64,000 nt of DNA from Deltaproteobacteria bacterium (GTDB taxonomy: Bacteria; Desulfobacterota; Desulfomonilia; UBA1062): the NCBI GenBank assembly GCA_018433775.1, contig JAHDQN010000033.1:41987-105986 (forward strand), written 5' to 3'. The notes under the pieces are model-generated. The model was not told the DNA's origin and did not search any database. It saw only the letters and a list, made by a program, of their open reading frames with translations. The stretch's first letter is position 1. Each line of letters starts with the position of its first letter. Shown in pieces: positions 8,123 through 16,557 of this stretch. The position numbers and the translations under genes were made by a program.

Positions 8123-8604
8123 GGCGTCACCTTAGGTCTCGTACTTGCACAGCCAAACAGCAGATGAGTGCATTCGAGGTGTTATGGCCCATTTTTTTTC
8201 TGCGGGCAAGCCCTTTCTCCGAGGGCACTGTTCCGCGCGGTTCTCTTGGAAAACCGTGTCCCCCGGACAGAGACCGGATTTTCGGGGTTTGCTGCACCAC
8301 CGGCAGGGGGACGGCCCGAAAAGGCATGCCGGGTTTGTCCCGAGTGGGCGAACCACACCGGCAGGGTCATGTCAAAAGGCACGGACACGCTGAAACTGTT
8401 CACCGACACCCGGCCCCTGTGTCAAAAAAATGTAAAATCAACCTCGCAGCAGCCGGGTGAATTGCCAGGGCTTGAAATAATTGTGTATAATTTCATGATT
8501 CCACAGGCCTGCGCTGATGGAATGGTTTCCGGGAAACATCTTCAGGGAAAAGGGACTGCCGTCACATACATGCACCGCCGCAGGCAGCGGCAAGGGGTAC
8601 GATC
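8123..8604. other. Intergenic region of 482 bp between divergent genes
   Basis: No convincing gene. Short open frames here lack ribosome sites and family motifs. The only clear signal is the promoter at 8462-8491. Confidence 0.5.
8462..8491 (+). promoter_or_regulatory. Putative sigma-70 promoter for the acyltransferase gene
   Basis: TTGCCA (8462-8467), 18 bp spacer, TATAAT (8486-8491), in the leader about 115 bp ahead of the acyltransferase start. Confidence 0.4.
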
Positions 8605-9495
8605 ATGCACTACGCATACACCATGAACGGGGTTATCGCCATTGTCCTCATGTTCATCAATACGCTCATCTGGGCGGTTCCGGTCCACATCCTTGCCCTC
8701 ACCAAGCTTCTGGTACGAAGCGAGAGCTGGCAGCGCACGTGCGCACGTGCGCTGATGAACACCGTGAGCTGCTGGATTTGGGGTATTCTCGCAGCGCTCA
8801 GGCTTACCCAGAAAACCCGGTACCATATCGAAGGCCTCGAGGGCCTGAGCACGCGGGAATGGTACTTCATCAACTGCAACCACCAGTCGTGGTCGGACAT
8901 CCTGGTACTGCTCGTCACCTTCCACGGGCATATCCCGTTTTTCAAGTTCTTCCTGAAAAAGGAGCTCTTCTGGATTCCGCTGCTGGGCACGGCCTGGTGG
9001 GCGCTGGATTATCCCTTCATGAAGCGGTATTCCAGGAGCTTTCTTGAGCGCAACCCCCACCTCAAGGGCAGCGACCTCGAGACCACCCGGAAGGCATGCG
9101 AGAAATACCGGCACACCCCGGTCTCCATCCTGAATTTCATCGAGGGAACCCGGTTCACCCCGGAGAAGCACGCACGGCAGAGCTCTCCCTACCGCCACCT
9201 GCTGATGCCCAAGTCAGGCGGGTTCGCCTTTGCCCTGGCCGCCATGGACGGCAGGATCACCCACGTTCTCGACGTCACCATCGTCTATCCGGAGAAGCGG
9301 TTCGATTTCTGGGGCTACCTGTGCGGGCGGGTGTCACACATCCAGGCGCGGGTGAAAAAGCTCACCGTGCCGCCCGACATCCTTCAGGGAGACTATCGGA
9401 ACGACCCGGTGTTCAAGGACCGGTTTCAGGCGTGGGTACGTGAGCTCTGGGAGCAGAAGGACCGGCTCATCGGCGAGATCAGGAACAGCGGCTGA
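8605..9495 (+). CDS. PlsC/YihG-like lysophospholipid acyltransferase
   Basis: Membrane-bound glycerolipid acyltransferase family, 296 aa. A hydrophobic N-terminus (about 8-35, VIAIVLMFINTLIWAVPVHI) anchors it to the inner membrane. The catalytic HX4D box is NCNHQSWSD at about 89-97, followed by KKELFWIPLLGTAWWALDYPFMKR and the substrate motif FIEGTRFTPEKH at about 177-188. The spacing and these motifs match the E. coli YihG (acyltransferase) branch rather than the shorter PlsC. AAGGGG lies upstream of the start. It probably acylates 1-acyl-glycerol-3-phosphate; the acyl donor and exact role are not visible. Transcribed alone. Confidence 0.85.
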   Translation: MHYAYTMNGVIAIVLMFINTLIWAVPVHILALTKLLVRSESWQRTCARALMNTVSCWIWGILAALRLTQKTRYHIEGLEGLSTREWYFINCNHQSWSDILVLLVTFHGHIPFFKFFLKKELFWIPLLGTAWWALDYPFMKRYSRSFLERNPHLKGSDLETTRKACEKYRHTPVSILNFIEGTRFTPEKHARQSSPYRHLLMPKSGGFAFALAAMDGRITHVLDVTIVYPEKRFDFWGYLCGRVSHIQARVKKLTVPPDILQGDYRNDPVFKDRFQAWVRELWEQKDRLIGEIRNSG

Positions 9496-9670
9496 GGGTG
9501 CCGGCTGACCGGGAACACCCGCCGCCCATGTCCGCCGTGTGTTCAGTCGGCTCCGGGCCGCAGACAGTCTGAGCCTTTATGCAGGGTACAGAATTATCGA
9601 GGGAGGCGTCGATAACGATGAGGCCTGCAACTTTGCCTGCTCAACTTCACCCAGAATGGGTATGATAAGT

Positions 9671-9838
9671 ATGAGTGATACCCTTTCCGCAACCTTGTTC
9701 GGCAAGAGCCGAAGGGCCGTCTTATTGCTCTTGCACACCCATCCGGACGAGAGCTTATACCTGTGCCAGATTGGCCGGATTGCGAGTGCCGGCACGGGAT
9801 CTATCCAGCGGGAGATGAAAGCATTGGCGGAAGATTGA
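9671..9838 (+). pseudogene. Truncated winged-helix N-terminus of a nucleotidyltransferase-type regulator
   Basis: A 55-codon remnant reading SATLFGKSRRAVLLLLHTHP, SLYLCQIGRIASAGTGSIQR and EMKALAED before a stop. This is the ArsR-like winged helix normally found at the N-terminus of small nucleotidyltransferase/MNT-like proteins, which usually continue with the recognition wing and a GSxxRG nucleotidyltransferase domain. Both are absent. The break coincides with the start of IS5-type transposase sequence on the other strand, so an insertion followed by decay is the likely cause. Confidence 0.5.
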
Positions 9839-9956
9839 CTCTGTGGAGAATAGTGATTCGAATATTGCGGTCTCGAAGATACTCCCCGATCTCATCACTG
9901 CTGTAGGCCTTATCCCCTGCCAGCCGACTGCGATTATCGTCTCCAGGTTGTAGTAC
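9830..9956 (-). mobile_element. Fragment of an IS5-type DDE transposase
   Basis: On the minus strand an open frame between stops reads SRLAGDKAYSSDEIGEYL, then RDRNIRITI. This matches the block around the second/third catalytic acidic residues of IS5-family transposases (typically xAGDKGYxSxxIRxYLRxRGI). Only about 40 codons remain and neither inverted repeats nor the rest of the transposase were recognised, so it is a dead fragment. Confidence 0.5.
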
Positions 9957-10187
9957 TCAATCCTGCGGGAGATATGCCATTTTCCTCCTGGCGAACTGTC
10001 AAGTTTTCCTTGACAGTTGATTTACGGCTCAGTTTCCGCTCCCGGCCCATGCGCATGAGGAAGGCCAGAAAGCCGAAGAATGCGGTGGGTGAGATGTGTC
10101 TAAAAAGCGGACATCATGCATGAGGTTTGAGCTTGGAGAGGAGGGCAAAAGGTCCCTGATGTTGATTTCCCTGAATCCCCGTACGAA
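9957..10187. other. Decayed intergenic stretch
   Basis: No intact gene. A minus-strand frame around 10030-10090 reads TAFFGFLAFLMRMGRERKLS but has no start context, and I do not recognise it. TTGACAGTT at about 10011-10019 stands in a region with no identifiable downstream gene. Confidence 0.35.
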
Positions 10188-10215
10188 TTGAAGATCGGAT
10201 GTAATGTGGTATAAT
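10188..10215 (+). promoter_or_regulatory. Putative sigma-70 promoter for the AI-2E family permease
   Basis: TTGAAG (10188-10193), 16 bp spacer, TATAAT (10210-10215), about 110 bp upstream of the chosen start. It also argues against the longest possible frame, which would begin inside the promoter. Confidence 0.45.
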
Positions 10216-10326
10216 AGTTTCACAAAGCGTATGCGGGCGCTGCATGCCCGATGGTGCGGGCCGATCGTCCATCCCGGAGCCGCCTTTTTCGCATGCAGCG
10301 AACAGGGATTTCTCTCCCGGAGAGCG

Positions 10327-11436
10327 ATGGGGGGCATGACAAAGATCCTGAGACAGTCCATCCAGGAATGGTTCAGGCGCTACTTTTCCAACCAGCAGGT
10401 GATCATCCTCATTCTCCTGCTCGCGGCCGGGTTTGTTCTGGTGTATTTCTTCATCGGCATCCTCATGCCGGTGTTCGTTGCGCTCATCATCGCCTATGTG
10501 CTCGACGGCGTCGTGAAGCGGATGGAGGATCTTCCCATGGGAAGGCTTCCGGCGGTATTCGTCGTCTTTTCCCTGTTCATGGCGTTTCTCCTGACCATGC
10601 TTATGGTATTTCTCCCCCTGCTCTACTGGGAAGTCGCCCAGCTGGCGCAGGAGCTGCCCTCCATGATAACCGACCTCCGCGGGCAGATACAGGTCCTGTC
10701 ACGACAATATCCGGACGTGATATCCCCCGAGAGGATCAGGCAGGTTCAGGAGATCATCAGCTCCGAGCTTACCCGTATCGGAGAGTATCTCATCCAGATA
10801 TCCGTGAGTTCGGTGAGAGGTATCATCACGATCCTCATCTATGTGGTCCTGGTGCCTTTCGTCACCTTCTTTTTGCTCAAGGACAAAGACATGATCCTGT
10901 CCCGCCTCAAGAATGTCCTGCCTGAGAACAGCGGGCTTGCGGTTCAGGTGGGGAAGGAGGCGAACAGGCAGTTCTCGAACTATATCAGGGGCAAGATATG
11001 GGAAATACTCATCGAATGGGGGCTGACCTATATAGCCTTCCTTCTCCTGGGGCTGAAGTATGCGCTGCTTCTGTCCTTTTTCGTGGGCCTGTCCGTGCTC
11101 GTTCCCTATATCGGGGTGATCCTGGCGGCACTGCCCGCAATTCTGGTCGGCCTGGTCCAATGGGGCGCCGGTGCCCAGATCGTCTATCTTCTGGGAATCT
11201 TCATCGTCATTCAGACGGTCACGAGCAACATCATCAATCCGCTGCTCTTTTCGGAAATGGTGAATATCCATCCGGTGGCCATCATTGTCGCACTCCTCGT
11301 CTTCGGCGAATTGTGGGGTATCTGGGGCCTCATCTTTGCCATCCCCCTGGCCACCCTGATCCAGACCGTGATCAATGCCTGGATCAGAACAGTTTCCCGG
11401 CGAGCCGTACCGGAAGAAGAACCGGGGGGACAATAG
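10327..11436 (+). CDS. AI-2E family transporter (PerM/YhhT-like permease)
   Basis: Polytopic inner-membrane protein of about 369 aa with the AI-2E exporter family layout: an N-terminal hairpin of hydrophobic helices (VIILILLLAAGFVLVYFFIG), a soluble segment of about 100 residues, then VVLVPFVTFFLLKDKDMI, SFFVGLSVLVPYIGVILAALPA and the C-terminal block IIVALLVFGELWGIWGLIFA. Members move autoinducer-2, indole or Na+/H+, so the substrate is open. The start at 10327 has GGAG 4 nt upstream; ATG 10336 is an alternative giving MTKILRQS. Preceded by its own promoter and probably monocistronic. Confidence 0.82.
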   Translation: MGGMTKILRQSIQEWFRRYFSNQQVIILILLLAAGFVLVYFFIGILMPVFVALIIAYVLDGVVKRMEDLPMGRLPAVFVVFSLFMAFLLTMLMVFLPLLYWEVAQLAQELPSMITDLRGQIQVLSRQYPDVISPERIRQVQEIISSELTRIGEYLIQISVSSVRGIITILIYVVLVPFVTFFLLKDKDMILSRLKNVLPENSGLAVQVGKEANRQFSNYIRGKIWEILIEWGLTYIAFLLLGLKYALLLSFFVGLSVLVPYIGVILAALPAILVGLVQWGAGAQIVYLLGIFIVIQTVTSNIINPLLFSEMVNIHPVAIIVALLVFGELWGIWGLIFAIPLATLIQTVINAWIRTVSRRAVPEEEPGGQ

Positions 11437-11460
11437 CGGCAGTCATGGAAAAAATGCCCA

Positions 11461-12069
11461 TCACGGGCCCTTCTGCGTCTCGTCGTTCAGCTTGCGGTAA
11501 AGCCCGGATCTGACGATGTTGAGGGTTCGCTGCCACTGGTGGTCGAATACGATCTGCTCTACATCGGCATGCCGGGGGAAGGTCCAGATGGCAAGCGCCC
11601 CCGGATCCGGCCCCAAAGGCCCCATCCGGCAGAGGACCGCGTTGAGCACGCCGTTTTCGTACCTGCCTGCACGCTCGGAGAAATGCTGGGCAACGACCTC
11701 TTCCCGATGGGAGACATCGTGCGTGAAGAACTCGATATACTGGATCCCGCCCTCGATGGGCGGGCCGGAGAGCACCTCGGTATAACAGCCTGCCTGACAG
11801 AGATGGATGGCATTCTGGGAGGCGGCCGAATGCAGGGTCCTGCGCGCCTTGAAATATGATTCCCACTCCTGGAGCCTCTCGAATGTTCTGCACTGCCAGA
11901 TGGCCAGAAAGGGAGGGTGCGGGCCGAGCCTGAGAGCACGGCCGAGCACGGCCAGCGGCTGGTTTTCGGAAAAGGCATCGTCGTCTGCCCAACTGCCCTT
12001 TTCCCCATGGGGCTTGATCAATTCGAAAGGTATGGAGCGGTCGTGCTCCATGTATTCGATGTAAATCAT
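11461..12069 (-). CDS. Hypothetical protein with two tandem NIPSNAP/EthD-like ferredoxin-fold halves
   Basis: 202 aa, ATG at 12069 with a strong GAGGAGG upstream. The two halves look alike: PPFLAIWQCRTFERLQEWES with a following ARRTLHS, and GALAIWTFPRHADVEQIVFD with a following WQRTLNIV. Each ends in a short strand naming a residue pair, typical of dimeric alpha/beta-barrel proteins of the NIPSNAP/EthD type. No catalytic residues can be assigned. The N-terminal IEYMEHDRSIPFELI resembles the first strand of such a domain. Convergent with the AI-2E permease (24 bp apart). Function unknown. Confidence 0.5.
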   Translation of the reverse strand: MIYIEYMEHDRSIPFELIKPHGEKGSWADDDAFSENQPLAVLGRALRLGPHPPFLAIWQCRTFERLQEWESYFKARRTLHSAASQNAIHLCQAGCYTEVLSGPPIEGGIQYIEFFTHDVSHREEVVAQHFSERAGRYENGVLNAVLCRMGPLGPDPGALAIWTFPRHADVEQIVFDHQWQRTLNIVRSGLYRKLNDETQKGP

Positions 12070-12284
12070 GTCTTCCTCCTCGTGCCTCGATTTTCGATCA
12101 CCCTTTTCCGGCGGACTTGAAAGGAAATGACGCCCTCGAATAACGAGAACACAGACGGAGGTGCTGATGTGATGAAGGAATTCACTGTGAATGTATTATA
12201 ACAGGGGATGAGCGGCACTCAAATCGTTGCCGGTCCTTTTTTAATCCGAGTGCACGGGTGTGATGGTTTTTAAGGGGGGCGGCA

Positions 12285-12809
12285 TCAGGCAGGGGACCGG
12301 GAAAGGAAAGGAGGTTTCCTCAGAGCCGCGGTCATAGGGAAAAACCTGATCCCGTTGACCGTTCTCTCCGGCCCCCGGGATGTGAACCCCATCTGCGAGT
12401 ACGCCCCAATGGCATTGGGAGATGCGTTCACGCTGATCTCCCTGAGCCAGGGGTCACGGTCCCGGCAGATCTTCAGCGCCCGTTTGAGCAGGGTCCTTCC
12501 GATTCCTTTCCTCTGGAAGGGTCCGGAAACGAAGAACAGAGAGATGTGATGGTACTTTTTTATCTCGATCATGGCGATGATATCACGCCCCGCTTGCGCC
12601 ACGAGAATGAAGTGGTCTGAGCGGGAGCGTTTCAGGAGATCGTCGCTGCGGGCATACTTGAGGAACTCGTTGACCCCTTCGGGAGAGTATTGGGGTGCTA
12701 CGCTGCTTTTGAACACCTCGACGATCAGGCCGATCACCCGGTCTTCCTCGCCCGGCTTCATGTATCGATAGCGGACATGATGAAACAGGGACACCAGGGC
12801 ATCCATCAT
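12285..12809 (-). CDS. GNAT-family N-acetyltransferase
   Basis: 174 aa with the GNAT fold. The acetyl-CoA pyrophosphate loop is GPFQRKGIGRTLLKRAL (about 95-111, Q/RxxGxG/A), preceded by the strand HHISLFFVSGPF and followed by SVNASPNAIGAYSQMGFTSRG, where the Asn/Tyr pair (NASPNAIGAYxxMGF) is typical. Two ATG codons occur at the start (12809 and 12806). The substrate cannot be read from the sequence. Stands alone on the minus strand. Confidence 0.82.
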   Translation of the reverse strand: MMDALVSLFHHVRYRYMKPGEEDRVIGLIVEVFKSSVAPQYSPEGVNEFLKYARSDDLLKRSRSDHFILVAQAGRDIIAMIEIKKYHHISLFFVSGPFQRKGIGRTLLKRALKICRDRDPWLREISVNASPNAIGAYSQMGFTSRGPERTVNGIRFFPMTAALRKPPFLSRSPA

Positions 12810-13277
12810 CGAAACCCCGTTATTCGTGTGAATGAGGCAAGGAACCCTCCTTCATGGAGCGTCTCCCCAGAGAAAATTCTTCATGAATCCATGTGTCCGG
12901 TCTCGATCCCTGACCCCTGTGCCGCGGACCGGGTATTCCGGAGAAGTTGAGTCCAAAAAACAGATGTCCGGGCGGCCCTGCTCCCGGTGCACGGACGTGC
13001 CGGGCTGCCGGAGCGGGAGGACCGGCGGCATCGTTTCTTACATGCTGAGAATACAAGGCAGCCGGAAAAAGTCAAACTCCTGCCCTTCTCCCCTGTACCG
13101 ATCGAGCCCCTTCACGGACCCGGCAACATCACCGGGGTCATGCCGGGAAAACCCGCCGGGATTTCTGCAGGGCAGGGCCAGCGGTTGAAAATGACGCTCT
13201 TTCGACCGCCGGGTGGCGGCTATTTTTGTGAAGGGTGGGATAAGGGCCTCACTGCGGTCATGCCGCTTCCGGTGTAA
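12810..13277. other. Intergenic region of 468 bp
   Basis: No gene that I can support. It contains the upstream region of the GNAT gene and the downstream region of the TIGR02588 gene. A CCGCC/GGCGG stem followed by TTTTT lies at 13206-13227 but no plus-strand gene ends here. Confidence 0.45.
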
Positions 13278-13667
13278 TCAGGGTATTTGATAGCTGATCA
13301 CCCTGATGACCAGGCCGGCGGGTTCATGTTCGAATATGAGAACGCCCTGTTCTTCTGAGCGCCCTGGTACGAAATCGAATGTCGTGGATGTCTCTTCCCG
13401 TCCGCTGTCAACAATGATGAATCCCGCGACCTTCACGCGCTCTCCGGTCTGGTCGCCCTTGTTTTCAATGGTGAAATCGACATAATAGGAATGCCCTTCC
13501 ACCCGGATTTGCCCTTGTCTGACCTCAAAGCGGGCCGGCCGGTCGACCGGGCTCAGCCAGACAAAGATCACCATCCCAACGAGAAGGCCGAGTATGACGA
13601 CCGAGACGCCGAGCGACACCCACTCGGCCCGGGAATATCCGGGTTCTTGTCCTTCAGGAGGATTCAT
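13278..13667 (-). CDS. TIGR02588-like membrane-anchored protein
   Basis: 129 aa starting at ATG 13667 (GGGGAG about 10 nt upstream). One transmembrane segment at about residues 15-40 (WVSLGVSVVILGLLVGMVIF) is followed by a soluble beta-rich domain with FTIENKGDQTGERVKVAGFI and a terminal LVIRVISYQIP. This pattern is the TIGR02588 conserved hypothetical family, which is usually encoded next to a TIGR02587 membrane protein, exactly as here. Its ATG overlaps the TGA of that gene (ATGA), so they are translationally coupled. Function unknown. Confidence 0.75.
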   Translation of the reverse strand: MNPPEGQEPGYSRAEWVSLGVSVVILGLLVGMVIFVWLSPVDRPARFEVRQGQIRVEGHSYYVDFTIENKGDQTGERVKVAGFIIVDSGREETSTTFDFVPGRSEEQGVLIFEHEPAGLVIRVISYQIP

Positions 13668-14554
13668 ACCGCCAATCTCCCCGCCGCCCCTCCAATGCTC
13701 GCCGGGAACCCCAGGATAATGGTGTAGTTCAGCCACTCAAGCCATGATCGGTCCGTCCCGACGATCTGAAAGAGCCAGAGCATGAACAGACTCACCATCA
13801 GAGCCACCAGATATGAGTTGATCGTCTCTACCACAGGGTGCTGGAAAATGCCCCGCTGCTCCATTCTCTTGCTTTCTGAAACGAACGAGGCCTCGAAGAC
13901 AATGATATAGGAGATGACCAGGGAGGTCAGAATGATCAGAAGCATGCCAAGAGAGGACAATCTGCTTGCAATGATCAGGATCTCGTCAGCGGGAGCTATG
14001 GCAAAGCCGATGATAACCGCCCCCAATCCGGTTGCCCCCATATCCACGAGCGTTCCGTGCAGCTTTCCCCTGGTCGTTCGGTCTTCTTCTTTCTTTTTCT
14101 CCGCGAGCTGCTGTGGCGTATCGACTCCTTCGGTTTTTTGCCCCTCCACCAGATAATCGGATATGCCGGCGCCTATCCCGAAAGGGATGGCCTCCATGGT
14201 GATATGGCCGATGATGTTCTCCAGTCCGAGGTCGATACGCAGGACCCCGATGATCATCAGGCTCAGCGATGCGCAGACGATTGCAACGGCCAGTGCGACG
14301 AGGCTGTCCATGATCGAGATGGCCCACCGGTACTCCTTTTTTTTGCGAAACCCTGCGCCGTAATCCAGGATGATGAGCAGGAACAGGGAAACACCGAGAG
14401 AAAGAGTCATGTGCAGTGCGTTCACCTGATTTCCCGCCCACCACACCTCCATGGTATACAGAAGGGGGATACCAAAGAGAAACGCCCCCGAAACCGCCCG
14501 GAGGATGTCATCGAGCTCGCTGTACCAGGGATTGGTTTCATTTGTGGAAGTCAT
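13664..14554 (-). CDS. TIGR02587-like integral membrane protein
   Basis: 296 aa from ATG 14554. Family-like blocks: ILRAVSGAFLFGIPLLYTME and VWWAGNQVN near the N-terminus, then LLIILDYGAGFRKKKEYRWA, DSLVALAVAIVCASLSLMII and ITMEAIPFGIGAGISDYLVE. About seven or eight hydrophobic segments are visible, with a polar loop TPQQLAEKKKEEDRTTRGKL in the middle. It belongs to the TIGR02587 family of unknown function. Forms an operon with the TIGR02588 gene by ATGA overlap. The ribosome site is weak (GAGG 14 nt upstream), so an alternative start further upstream is possible. Confidence 0.78.
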   Translation of the reverse strand: MTSTNETNPWYSELDDILRAVSGAFLFGIPLLYTMEVWWAGNQVNALHMTLSLGVSLFLLIILDYGAGFRKKKEYRWAISIMDSLVALAVAIVCASLSLMIIGVLRIDLGLENIIGHITMEAIPFGIGAGISDYLVEGQKTEGVDTPQQLAEKKKEEDRTTRGKLHGTLVDMGATGLGAVIIGFAIAPADEILIIASRLSSLGMLLIILTSLVISYIIVFEASFVSESKRMEQRGIFQHPVVETINSYLVALMVSLFMLWLFQIVGTDRSWLEWLNYTIILGFPASIGGAAGRLAV

Positions 14555-14788
14555 GAATCTTTTTTTACCTCGGGCGCCGCCGCCCTGTCGTTTTTTTGGA
14601 AAAGGCGGACCAGGCCCTTGCCCGCTGCAATTCTCGGGCATTTATGGAGAACAGCGAAAGGCACGCCCGCCACCGGAACCGCCACGGTTATATATATGAT
14701 CATGCCTCTTCTCCCACATCGCAAGAGAGTACCGTCTGGAGGCAGGAGGGTTTCTTCCGGGAAAAAGCGGGAAAAATTATCTTTTTGC

Positions 14789-14835
14789 TTGAATAATACC
14801 CTCTGTAATGCATATACTACTGTTGTAATACAGTA
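14789..14835 (+). promoter_or_regulatory. Promoter and perfect-arm palindrome upstream of the acyl-CoA ligase
   Basis: TTGAAT (14789-14794), 18 bp spacer and TATACT (14813-14818) form a promoter. Directly on its downstream edge lies TACTGT-N6-ACAGTA (14818-14835), a palindrome with perfect 6 bp arms covering the probable transcription start. A repressor site is the natural reading; the GntR regulator encoded at 18053-18814 is one candidate. Confidence 0.5.
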
Positions 14836-14860
14836 ATACTAAAAGTGAGGGTTTTCCGTT

Positions 14861-16492
14861 ATGATGGATTATCCTTTGTTGCTTCGCACGTATCTTATCC
14901 GGACAGCGAAGTATTTTGCAAAAAAGGAGATCGTTTCAGTCTATCCCGAAGGGGCATTCCGCTACAACTACGGGGAATACTACCGGCGGGTCTGCCGGCT
15001 GGCGCATGCGCTGAAATCCCTGGGCATCGGACGCGGGGACCGGGTGGCGAGCATCGCGCTCAACGACCACCGGCATCTGGAGCTCTATCTCGGCGTGCCC
15101 TGCTGCGGGGCGGTGCTCCACACCGTGAATTTCCGGCTTCCGGCGCGTCATCTGGTTCATATCATCAACCATGCCCAGGACCGGGTGGTGTTCGTGGACG
15201 AGGACCTGCTCATGTTCATCGAGCCTCTGAAGGATCAGCTCGCGACCGTGGAGAAGTTCGTGGTGCTCTCCCACACGGGCACGCTCCCGCAGACGGGCAT
15301 CGAAAACATCGTGCTCTATGACGACCTCATCGGTGATTTCCCCGATGAGTACGATTTTCCGGACGATTTGAGCGAGCAGGACCCGGCGATGATCTGCTAC
15401 ACCTCGGCCACCACGGGCGATCCCAAAGGCGTGGTGTATTCCCACCGGGCCATCGTGCTCCACAGCCTTACCGTGGGAATCACCTTCGGCGCCGGAGAGT
15501 CCGACTGCATCCTCCACATCGTGCCCATGTTCCACGCCAATGCCTGGTGCGCGCCCTTCGCGGGGCTCATCGCCGGGTGCAAGCAGGTGCTGCCGGGCAG
15601 GGAAGTCATCAATATGGAGAAGCTCTGCCGGATGATCGCGGACGAAAAAGTCACCTTCACCGCAGGTGTGCCCACCATCTGGATGCTCCTGTTCGATTAT
15701 CTGGAAAAGGGAGGCTGGCACGATTTCTCGTCCTTGAAAACCATCGTGAGCGGGGGTGCGGCGATCCCCCTGCATCTGCTCAAGACCTTCAACGAAAAGT
15801 ACAACTTCCCCATCAAGCAGGCCTACGGAGCCACGGAGACCACGCCTCTGGTTTCCGCAGCCCTGCCCAAGAGCTATATGACCGGCTTGAGCGATAAGGA
15901 GCTCTACGACATCCGCACCAGCGTGGGTATCCTGGTCATGGGGCTGGAAATGAAGATCGTGGGGACCGACGGCGCCGAGGTCGAGATGGACGGCAAACAG
16001 TGGGGCGAGATCTTGCTTCGCGGGCCCTGGATCGCGAATGAATACTACCGGGACCCCGAGCGCTCCAAAGATGCCTTTGCCGGCGGATGGTACCACACCG
16101 GAGATGTGGCCACCATCGACCGCGAGGGATATATCAGGCTCGTGGACCGCACCAGAGACCTGGTCAAGAGCGCGGGGGAGTGGATCTCATCTGTGGATCT
16201 GGAGAACCTGATCATGGAGCATCCCGGGGTGGCGGAGGCTGCCATCATCGGTGTTCCGCACCCCAAGTGGCAGGAGAGGCCCCTTGCATGCGTGAGCGTT
16301 GTCGACGGGCAAAGCGTGACCGCGGACGATCTCAAGGACTTTCTGAAAGACAGGGTGAAGGCCTCCTGGTGGATCCCGGACGACTTCGTGTTTCTGCCAG
16401 GGATCCCCAAGACCAGCGTGGGCAAGTTCGACAAGCGGGAGCTGCGGAGGCTCTACGCAGAAGGCGAGATCGGGCCGGTCAAGGTGGCCTGA
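14861..16492 (+). CDS. AMP-forming fatty acyl-CoA ligase
   Basis: Adenylate-forming acyl-CoA synthetase, 543 aa, typical of medium/long-chain fatty acid CoA ligases. The P-loop is CYTSATTGDPKGVVYSHR (about 182-199), the acyl-binding part contains HIVPMFHANAWCAPFAGLIA, the ATP motif is YGATETTPLVS, and YHTGDVATIDREGYIRLVDR with the C-terminal PKTSVGKFDKRELR (catalytic Lys) completes the set. It forms acyl-CoA with AMP and PPi. Followed 65 bp later by an acyl-CoA dehydrogenase on the same strand, so this is a beta-oxidation entry operon. The start has GTGAGG upstream; a second ATG follows immediately. Confidence 0.92.
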   Translation: MMDYPLLLRTYLIRTAKYFAKKEIVSVYPEGAFRYNYGEYYRRVCRLAHALKSLGIGRGDRVASIALNDHRHLELYLGVPCCGAVLHTVNFRLPARHLVHIINHAQDRVVFVDEDLLMFIEPLKDQLATVEKFVVLSHTGTLPQTGIENIVLYDDLIGDFPDEYDFPDDLSEQDPAMICYTSATTGDPKGVVYSHRAIVLHSLTVGITFGAGESDCILHIVPMFHANAWCAPFAGLIAGCKQVLPGREVINMEKLCRMIADEKVTFTAGVPTIWMLLFDYLEKGGWHDFSSLKTIVSGGAAIPLHLLKTFNEKYNFPIKQAYGATETTPLVSAALPKSYMTGLSDKELYDIRTSVGILVMGLEMKIVGTDGAEVEMDGKQWGEILLRGPWIANEYYRDPERSKDAFAGGWYHTGDVATIDREGYIRLVDRTRDLVKSAGEWISSVDLENLIMEHPGVAEAAIIGVPHPKWQERPLACVSVVDGQSVTADDLKDFLKDRVKASWWIPDDFVFLPGIPKTSVGKFDKRELRRLYAEGEIGPVKVA

Positions 16493-16557
16493 GGTTGAAG
16501 CTTTTTTCAGCAGGTGGCAAAAAACGCCTGCATGGATGAGGAGATAGGGAGGATCTC

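Noticed and set aside
13206..13227. CCGCC/GGCGG stem followed by TTTTT
   Set aside because: It would terminate plus-strand transcripts, but no plus-strand gene lies upstream for 1.7 kb; the 5 bp stem is weak.
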